Origin: Hygrophila difformis
Lineage: Eukaryota > Streptophyta > Magnoliopsida > Lamiales > Acanthaceae
Direction of reading: 5' to 3'
Assembly (NCBI GenBank): GCA_030278955.1
Contig: JAOANR010000010.1
Coordinates: 20,986,444-21,050,443, forward strand
DNA length: 64,000 bases
Shown here: positions 57,398-64,000 of the stretch, piece by piece
Position numbering within the stretch: the first letter of the stretch is position 1
Layout of the letters: every line of letters starts with the position of its first letter
The notes under the pieces: model-generated
What the model was told of the DNA's origin: nothing
Seen by the model: only the letters and a program-made list of their open reading frames with translations
Database searches by the model: none
Program-made: the position numbers and the translations under genes

Positions 57398-60300
57398 TGT
57401 AATACCCCAGATTTTTATCAACGTCCAAAGGAATAAAAATCTATTCCGATCAATGTCGAAATATCTCCGAGAAGAAGAAAATAATTTATCACAATAAATT
57501 ATTGCTCGGAAGAGAAACGCCGATAGGTTCAAAATTCAAAATGGAATAAAAGAGGGAAAGGAAGCCCGAAGACATTCCATGAATTGAGTCAAAATAATTG
57601 GAATTAAATTCAAGAAGGAAAATAATTCTAATTCCAAGAACCCGTGAAGTCGGAAGAAATTTAATTACACAAGTTATTGCACGGGAGTCAAAAGACGACG
57701 AATTGGAAGCCGACGAACCCGAGACCGACGGACTTAAGATTTCAAACATGAAATTCATTTGAGTCGAGATAAATTTAAGATAAGAGTTTATGATCCGAGA
57801 ATGACCCGAAAAATCGAGCCCGAAAACGTAGGAGGACAGAAGTCCGAAAGAGAGGCGAAAAGGCCCGACGGAATGCACGGCACGGCACGGACCGCAGCCC
57901 AGCCGGGGCTGGCGCGGTGGCCGGGCGGTTTTTCCCTAAAAACCGCGCCAAAGGCGCGCCAAATAGCAGGAGGCGATCGTATTGCGGATTTCGACGATTT
58001 CTTACCTTATTTTCGACCCCCGACTTTGGAAACTCAATCCCGGTCGAGGGAAGGAGTATATGGACGGGTTTGAGGGGATTGGACACTCACAATGAACCCT
58101 AAATTTCGAAGTGGCAGCCCCCATTCCTCCCAAACTCTAAAAACTTCTCCCTTGTTCATCCAAAACCGATCCGACGACTTTCCGACCACTTTCCGGCGAC
58201 GAAAATCAACGAGGAAGGCGTGGAGAGCAATATTTCTAGTGTTCCAGATTGTGGTAAGTTGTCCATAGGTTTTCGTTTAAGTTTACAAATCCAAAAATCC
58301 GATCTAACCCTAGATTTTTACGTTCGATTTCGTTTCGGGGCCAACGGAAAGGAGACAGAGTAATTGGGACGTATTCGTAGCAAGCGTGGGTGCCGCGATC
58401 AATCCAAAACATCCTAGACATCATCCCCACTGTAAGTTAATGCTTACTTGGTTTTGGGTGACGTAAAATGTAACCAAACATAGAGATTTAGTAACTCTAA
58501 AATCTGTCAACACAAAAAACCCCCGGCGCAGCGATTGTGTGCGAATTTTTCGAACCCTTCAAACCGCTCAAACGGAAAAACTCAAAACATGAAAAACTCT
58601 CCTAAGACATAGATCTAGTTTGTGTAAAATTTTCATAATTTTTCATTGAGGTTTGATATCTGAAAACGGCCGAGAAAGAACCTGCCTTGAGAGTCGAACG
58701 TTAAACTGTGACAGATTTGAAATCGGACCAAAACCCCTATTTCGAGAGTTCAAACCCGAAAACTCAAAACTAGACTTTTAATCCTAACATATTAATCTAG
58801 GTTGTGTAAAAATTTCAGACATTTTCATTAACTTTTGCTATTTTAAATCGCATCGAAAAGAAACTGTTTTGATAAAACGTGTTGAAATCTGCCTATGAAC
58901 ATGTTCGAACTTAGTGAGTTTGTTTCTATACTTTGTAGTCCGATTTGATCTTTACAATCTAAATGAAAGTTGTAGATAATCATATCTAGTATGTGCATAT
59001 AAAATTTCAGAATTTTTGGAGTCCATTTGATATGTCAAAAAGCCAATTTTCCGAACTGTGACAAATCTGTTTCGAGACAGATTCCTGTTTGCATAATAAA
59101 CTCGATTTTTGACATGTTTCCTCAACTTATTTCGAAAAGGTTAAAACACGAAAGTTGTTCGTTAGGGTGTTTTGCATAAACTGTGAAATTTTCAGATTTT
59201 TCGAACTTAAACCAAATTTTTAAATTGAAAAGGCGTAAACTGTGACGCCAAGATACTTTTAAATCGAAGGATTTTGAAATTTCGAAACGAACGATCAAAG
59301 ATTTGAAATACGATACATCTATACTTTTGAAAAACCCCGATACATTAAATCTAAACGATACATGAGATACTTGGTGGAGGGTGAGTGCTCTGCAGGGTGC
59401 CCCTCTAGCCTTTCTCTTCGGGCCTATAATGGACGAGAGAAATTAGATGAGATATTACGCCAATCGGCGGGAGATACATTGCCTACTCTCTCGGGTTTGT
59501 CCGTATGGATTTCCCGAGGCTCCGGAGTGTTACTGGGTATGGCAGATACGGCTGCTGGCCGCCGGATCACCGGCTATACGAGATACTTACGAAACGGCTG
59601 CTGGCCGCCGGATCACCGGCTATACGAGATACTTACGAAACGGCTGCGGCCGCCGGATCACCGGCTATACAAAACATTGAGAAATGGTTACGTAACGGGG
59701 AAATAAAAGATTTAATATTTTTAAAGTATTTATTTATTTATGCATGTCTTTAAATTATGCATTTAAATTATGTCTTTATATTTCATATCATGACTAAGTG
59801 GTTATTGTGGATTAAAGGCATGTCAAGTACACAATTTAAGTATTATTTCCTTTAAATTGGTAAAATTTGTAAATGGAATATTTTTTGTATGCATGCTTAG
59901 GAGAAAATTTAATTATTTAAATTATGTGTGTTAAATTATGAATGTGTGGAAATCCTTGTCTTTTAAATTATGTAATTAAATTATTATTAGTAGATGAATT
60001 AAAAATTTAAATCATGTCTCGTATGCATATGTTTTTTTTTATTAAATTTAATTAAAGGCTTTGAAACCCCTAGATCATGCTAGGTGTTAACTTACTCAGC
60101 ACGTTTTGCTGACCCAAACCATTTTTCCCCTTTTTCTTTCAGAGTATGAGGATTATGCATCATCACATGCATACATGGGAACATTTGGGAAAAAAACTCT
60201 ATTTTAAATTCCTACATTTAGTTACGACTTGCATGAACGGGCCTGTTTAACCCGTGCTTTGGCCATGTCGGCCCTATACTTAAATTTCCGCTGCATTACA

Positions 60301-60501
60301 ATTATATATATGTAAATATTACATTCCGCTGCAACTTTGATATTATTATTTTTAAATTATATTACAATGGGATGTTTGAATGATTTAAATTCTGAAAAAC
60401 CATAGCCTTGCATCTCTTTAGCGAGCTCGGAGAAACCGTGTCTTGTTAGGGAGGTGTGGCGGTGACATCCCGGCCTGGGTTATCAAATCCGGGGTGTTAC
60501 A
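57398..60501 (+). repeat. 5' LTR of the young element
   Basis: 3104 bp, TGTAATACCCCAG to GGGGTGTTACA. It is related to the other Tekay-like LTRs in its last ~450 bases (AGTATG block, CGGGCCTGTTTAACCCG, GAGCTCGG, CCGGCCTGGGTTATC) but otherwise divergent. Donor-like CTGTAAGTTA at 58432, acceptor-like TTTTTCTTTCAG at 60142. The preceding 5-mer TCACC would be the target duplication. Confidence 0.92.
59549..59675 (+). repeat. Three tandem 46-bp repeats, each with a GCCGG-ATCA-CCGGC hairpin
   Basis: Units start at 59549, 59595 and 59641, period 46, almost identical. The third is cut short. Each contains a perfect 5-bp stem (GCCGG/CCGGC) with an ATCA tetraloop. Upstream at ~59491-59519 there is a further stem CTCGGG/CCCGAG. 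They sit where the other LTR family has its CCTCGTTAGTG array. Confidence 0.85.
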
Positions 60502-60504
60502 AAG

Positions 60505-60516
60505 TGGTATCAGAGC
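60505..60516 (+). other. Primer-binding site, initiator Met-tRNA
   Basis: TGGTATCAGAGC three bases after the LTR end. 60517-61178 is a long untranslated leader containing many GCCCAA repeats and no ORF. Confidence 0.92.
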
Positions 60517-61178
60517 CCGGACTATTTTTTTTAAAACTAGTATTATTATTTTTAAACTACTACGAGTATTATTTTTAAACTAGTATTATATTTAAAAATC
60601 CATTATTATTTTTAAACTAACATTTTTGAGCCCAAATTTTTTTTCTATGCCCTAACTTTTAGCCCAAATTTATTATTTTAAATCGCAAACCTTTTGAGCC
60701 CAAAATTTATTTTTCCTAGCCCAATTCTTTAGCCCAATATTTAATTACTATGTTGGCCCAATTATTGTGGCCCAAAACCTTATTTATACTTAAAGCCCAA
60801 ATAATTTATTTCTTTCGGCCCAATATAGTGGCCCAAACCTTTTATCCTTATTTTAATCTATCCATGGAATAAATTTATTTTTAAAACCCAGGGATAAATA
60901 AATGCATGCATTAAATTCTTATTGGGGGGATTACATATGCATATGCATACATAAATATTTGTACTAACCTCTTATGTGAATCGTTTGTGATACATACCAT
61001 TCTCACACTAGCATTCGGCTAGACCTTGACTCTTGACTTAGAAGCGTTAGCTTGAGACTAATTGTGCCTTAGTTTTAGATCTTGATCGTCTATGCTTAAC
61101 ATGCACATAACTATTCTCTACCTTTTTCCAAAGACCTTCACCTAGACGATATATTATGACTTGTCGAGAAACCTAACG

Positions 61179-61502
61179 ATGAGAATGATGAACGCCTACA
61201 TTGACCCTCAACAGAATATACGATACTCTAAACGCCGTATAGCTCAACTTAAAGATGACCTACAACCCTTCTGAAACTTAAGAGCGGCTGACTGTGAACG
61301 CATAAATAACCTATAGACCCAACTTCAAAAAAAACTTACCAAACGGAACGAAGAAATGATAGATAAGATCGAAGCCCAACGGAGGAAGACCCTACCAACG
61401 AGGCTTAAGGAGATTGAAGATTTCTCAACGCTATCTATCTACCTTTGTCTAGTTACTCATTTCCGAGAAATAGAAGCACTATCTCACCTCCTATCTCTGT
61501 AA
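61179..61502 (+). pseudogene. Decayed extra 5' coiled-coil ORF
   Basis: The reading frame from ATG 61179 (MRMMNAYIDPQQNIRYSKR) lines up with the coiled-coil ORFs at 54309 and 47448 (Met-rich helix, NAY/EAYL motif, Gln-rich heptads). It carries stops at 61272-61274 and 61314-61316 before a final stop at 61502. Position relative to primer site and gag is the same as in the relatives. The acidic C-terminal motif is not recognisable. Confidence 0.6.
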
Positions 61503-61701
61503 GAAAATTCCTTATATATACATATATATATATAAAAAAAAAAAACTCGGCATAAACCTACGCCAAGGGGATCGATTTTCCAACAAGTGAACATTATCAA
61601 CTCCAAACCAACTCCTGCCAACACCGTTTGATTCAGTAAATCATTATTCTTCCAACACTGTATTAAATCCTTACAATCAAATCCTTGCGCTTCGTGACAG
61701 A

Positions 61702-62466
61702 ATGGCACCTAGAGGAAGACCTAACAATCCACCCATCCCACCCAACACCAATGAAGAGCTACGACAACCCGATGAACCAGTGCAAGACGTTAGTGCAACC
61801 AATCAAGGAGGGGAAGTAGCCTCCATGCCTAAGAACTTAAGTGACCGATTAAGAACTATAGAGGAAGCTGTGGTTGCCTTGGGGAAAGCACTAATCAACC
61901 AAGGGCAAGGCAAGAGGAAACGAGACCACAGACCCGATAACTACTTAGGAAGGAACCATATTCGGGGAGGCCCGAATAGACCACCTCAAGGCAACGGTGG
62001 AAGAAACAGAGGGATAGTTTACAACCATGGTGACTATACGCCACCATGCCCGAAATGTGGTAACCCACATTATGCGAGAGGATGCCCTAAGCCCGGAGCG
62101 TGCTTTCGGTGTGGTCGATTTGGTCATCGGTTGCGTGACTGTCGAACGCGGATAGAGAACATTAACAAGAGAGAGGACGTGACCGTTAAACCTGACCAGC
62201 CACAGAACCCAAACAGTCGAGATGACAACCATGAAGCAACCATACCACGTTGCTCGCAGTGCCACCAAGCCCATCTGGTGCGCGAATGCCCAGGGCGCGG
62301 GACTTGTTATAGATGTGGCGGAGTAGACCACATGATTAGAGAATGCGATGTTCGTGGAGAGATGATTGAGAAGAGGCTAGATCTGGTAAACCCTCAACAA
62401 GGGAATCAAGGAAGAGCCGTAGGACGATTGAACGACATCGATCAAGCTTACTTGCCAGCTCAATGA
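61702..62466 (+). CDS. Gag-like protein without capsid core, four zinc knuckles
   Basis: 254 codons, intact, starting MAPRGRPNNPP like the gag at 55260. Residues ~45-75 match the pre-capsid segment (LRTIEEAVVALGKALINQG). The capsid core that should follow is absent, and the sequence goes directly to a basic KRKRD stretch. Two knuckle pairs follow: CPKCGNPHYARGC with CFRCGRFGHRLRDC (~residues 117-150) and CSQCHQAHLVREC with CYRCGGVDHMIREC (~190-225). The relative has one pair. The product should be a nucleic-acid-binding protein that cannot assemble particles on its own. Intact frame plus near-identical LTRs suggest recent mobility using another element's Gag-Pol. Confidence 0.85.
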   Translation: MAPRGRPNNPPIPPNTNEELRQPDEPVQDVSATNQGGEVASMPKNLSDRLRTIEEAVVALGKALINQGQGKRKRDHRPDNYLGRNHIRGGPNRPPQGNGGRNRGIVYNHGDYTPPCPKCGNPHYARGCPKPGACFRCGRFGHRLRDCRTRIENINKREDVTVKPDQPQNPNSRDDNHEATIPRCSQCHQAHLVRECPGRGTCYRCGGVDHMIRECDVRGEMIEKRLDLVNPQQGNQGRAVGRLNDIDQAYLPAQ

Positions 62467-62542
62467 GGAAGGATCATAGGCAACGATACCCGAACCGGGT
62501 CGTGAATAATACATTGGCAGTTATGGGGACATAACTGTAATC

Positions 62543-62557
62543 TTAAGGAGGGGAGGA
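62543..62557 (+). other. Internal (first) polypurine tract
   Basis: CTTAAGGAGGGGAGG(A) preceded by the same TTATGGGGACATAACTGTA context as the real tract of the minus element (43943-43985), and followed by TGTAACAACCC, a foreign LTR start. Confidence 0.75.
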
Positions 62558-62800
62558 TGTAACAACCCGAATATTTCGTATCCCCAAATCAATAAATAAA
62601 CAAATTCAAATTTGTTTTGAACTACGTCATGGCTTGATCCCTTCACAGGGTACGTAGGCAACTTGGAAATTTCAATTCTGGGTGCAGTCAAACGATATAA
62701 TAAAATAATACCAACAACATCAAGAACAACAACACATAATGATACAATCACGCAATCAAACAATAGCACAAAGTAGAAAGGACCTTAGTTCCAAGCTCGC
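62558..62800 (+). repeat. Fragment of the beginning of a different Tekay-like LTR
   Basis: TGTAACAACCCGA, then the TTTTGAACTACGTCATGGC and CCCTTCACAGGGTACGTAGG blocks found ~20-90 bases into the LTRs at 40557 and 51270. Similarity fades after ~62690. The right limit is approximate. Confidence 0.75.
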
Positions 62801-62837
62801 GAGAAGCTAACACGCAACTTCGGGGACGAAGTTGATT

Positions 62838-62853
62838 CTTAAGGGGGGTAGAC
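62838..62853 (+). other. Polypurine tract used by the young element
   Basis: CTTAAGGGGGGTAGAC directly before the 3' LTR start TGTAATACCCC, preceded by the usual TTCGGGGACGAAGTTGATT segment. Confidence 0.88.
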
Positions 62854-64000
62854 TGTAATACCCCAGATTTTTATCAACGTCCAAAGGAATAAAAATCTAT
62901 TCCGATCAATGTCGAAATATCTCCGAGAAGAAGAAAATAATTTATCACAATAAATTATTGCTCGGAAGAGAAACGCCGATAGGTTCAAAATTCAAAATGG
63001 AATAAAAGAGGGAAAGGAAGCCCGAAGACATTCCATGAATTGAGTCAAAATAATTGGAATTAAATTCAAGAAGGAAAATAATTCTAATTCCAAGAACCCG
63101 TGAAGTCGGAAGAAATTTAATTACACAAGTTATTGCACGGGAGTCAAAAGACGACGAATTGGAAGCCGACGAACCCGAGACCGACGGACTTAAGATTTCA
63201 AACATGAAATTCATTTGAGTCGAGATAAATTTAAGATAAGAGTTTATGATCCGAGAATGACCCGAAAAATCGAGCCCGAAAACGTAGGAGGACAGAAGTC
63301 CGAAAGAGAGGCGAAAAGGCCCGACGGAATGCACGGCACGGCACGGACCGCAGCCCAGCCGGGGCTGGCGCGGTGGCCGGGCGGTTTTTCCCTAAAAACC
63401 GCGCCAAAGGCGCGCCAAATAGCAGGAGGCGATCGTATTGCGGATTTCGACGATTTCTTACCTTATTTTCGACCCCCGACTTTGGAAACTCAATCCCGGT
63501 CGAGGGAAGGAGTATATGGACGGGTTTGAGGGGATTGGACACTCACAATGAACCCTAAATTTCGAAGTGGCAGCCCCCATTCCTCCCAAACTCTAAAAAC
63601 TTCTCCCTTGTTCATCCAAAACCGATCCGACGACTTTCCGACCACTTTCCGGCGACGAAAATCAACGAGGAAGGCGTGGAGAGCAATATTTCTAGTGTTC
63701 CAGATTGTGGTAAGTTGTCCATAGGTTTTCGTTTAAGTTTACAAATCCAAAAATCCGATCTAACCCTAGATTTTTACGTTCGATTTCGTTTCGGGGCCAA
63801 CGGAAAGGAGACGGAGTAATTGGGACGTATTCGTAGCAAGCGTGGGTGCCGCGATCAATCCAAAACATCCTAGACATCATCCCCACTGTAAGTTAATGCT
63901 TACTTGGTTTTGGGTGACGTAAAATGTAACCAAACATAGAGATTTAGTAACTCTAAAATCTGTCAACACAAAAAACCCCCGGCGCAGCGATTGTGTGCGA
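62854..64000 (+). repeat. 3' LTR of the young element (first 1147 bp)
   Basis: Matches 57398-58544 except for one A/G difference (58357/63813). Cut by the end of the window, so the right target duplication cannot be read. Confidence 0.93.

Larger units (their letters stand above)
57398..64000 (+). mobile_element. Young non-autonomous Tekay-related LTR element (3' LTR runs off the window)
   Basis: 5' LTR 57398-60501, primer site 60505-60516, decayed coiled-coil ORF, gag-like ORF without capsid core, polypurine tract and 3' LTR from 62854. The interior is only 2352 bp with no pol. The LTR copies are offset by 5456 and differ only at 58357 (A) versus 63813 (G) over 1147 shared bases. This is the most recent insertion in the window. 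Confidence 0.92.

Noticed and set aside
57489..58102. Open frames in the young LTR (also repeated at 62945-63558)
   Set aside because: Identical only because the LTRs are identical. Frames lie on both strands, with no domain.

Overview
The window is a repeat-dense piece of a flowering-plant (probably eudicot) nuclear genome. It consists almost wholly of nested transposable elements and one endogenous pararetrovirus-like array. No host single-copy gene, tRNA, rRNA or CRISPR array is supported. The plant assignment rests on the Athila, Tekay-like and Copia retrotransposons, an En/Spm (CACTA) transposon, plant initiator-Met and Asp tRNA primer sites, and a caulimovirid-type movement-protein region. 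Base composition shifts sharply from element to element, which helps place the boundaries.

Layout. (1) 1-2153, minus: 5' end of a Ty1/Copia element (LTR, Met-tRNA primer site, gag with UBN2-type core and zinc knuckle). (2) 2672-11484, minus: endogenous Caulimoviridae-like sequence in which a ~2.0 kb segment (leader, 30K-type movement protein, coiled-coil region) is repeated head-to-tail about five times. (3) 11485-12196 and 29995-31870: an older element or host region split by (4) a 17.8 kb Athila-type Ty3/Gypsy element, 12197-29994, minus, with 1.85-1.90 kb LTRs, Asp-tRNA primer site, decayed gag-PR-RT-RH-INT, and two divergent copies of an Athila ORF-1/'putative plant transposon protein' gene downstream of pol. 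(5) 31871-36663, plus: CACTA transposon with a broken TNP2-type transposase. (6) 37070-38389: a TACGACGC inverted-repeat region. (7) 38390-50985, minus: a Tekay-like LTR element bounded by TTCTC target duplications. Its left LTR holds a nested solo LTR, and its interior contains an opposite-strand Athila ORF-1-like gene. (8) 51270-57397, plus: a Tekay-like element with LTR, extra 5' ORF, gag, protease and the start of RT, cut by (9) 57398-64000+, plus: a very young non-autonomous relative whose two LTRs differ at one position in the 1147 bases visible in both.

How the parts relate. Elements 7-9 share primer site, LTR ends (TGTAA...TTACA), a small coiled-coil ORF upstream of gag, and similar splice-like and hairpin-array features inside the LTR. 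They look like autonomous and parasitic members of one group. Every pol region present is broken, so the young element was presumably moved by an intact relative elsewhere.

Most unusual signals: (a) six short hairpins in each Tekay-like LTR with an invariant 12-13 nt loop and mutually compensating stems; (b) ~90-nt-periodic GGCGCC hairpin arrays in the Athila LTRs and interior, again with changing but complementary stems; (c) the extra coiled-coil ORF ending in an SSDEDDP acidic motif; (d) the tandem viral movement-protein array; (e) the young element, which has lost capsid and pol, doubled its zinc knuckles and acquired a second polypurine tract. All comparisons were made by eye. No alignment, folding or database search was run.
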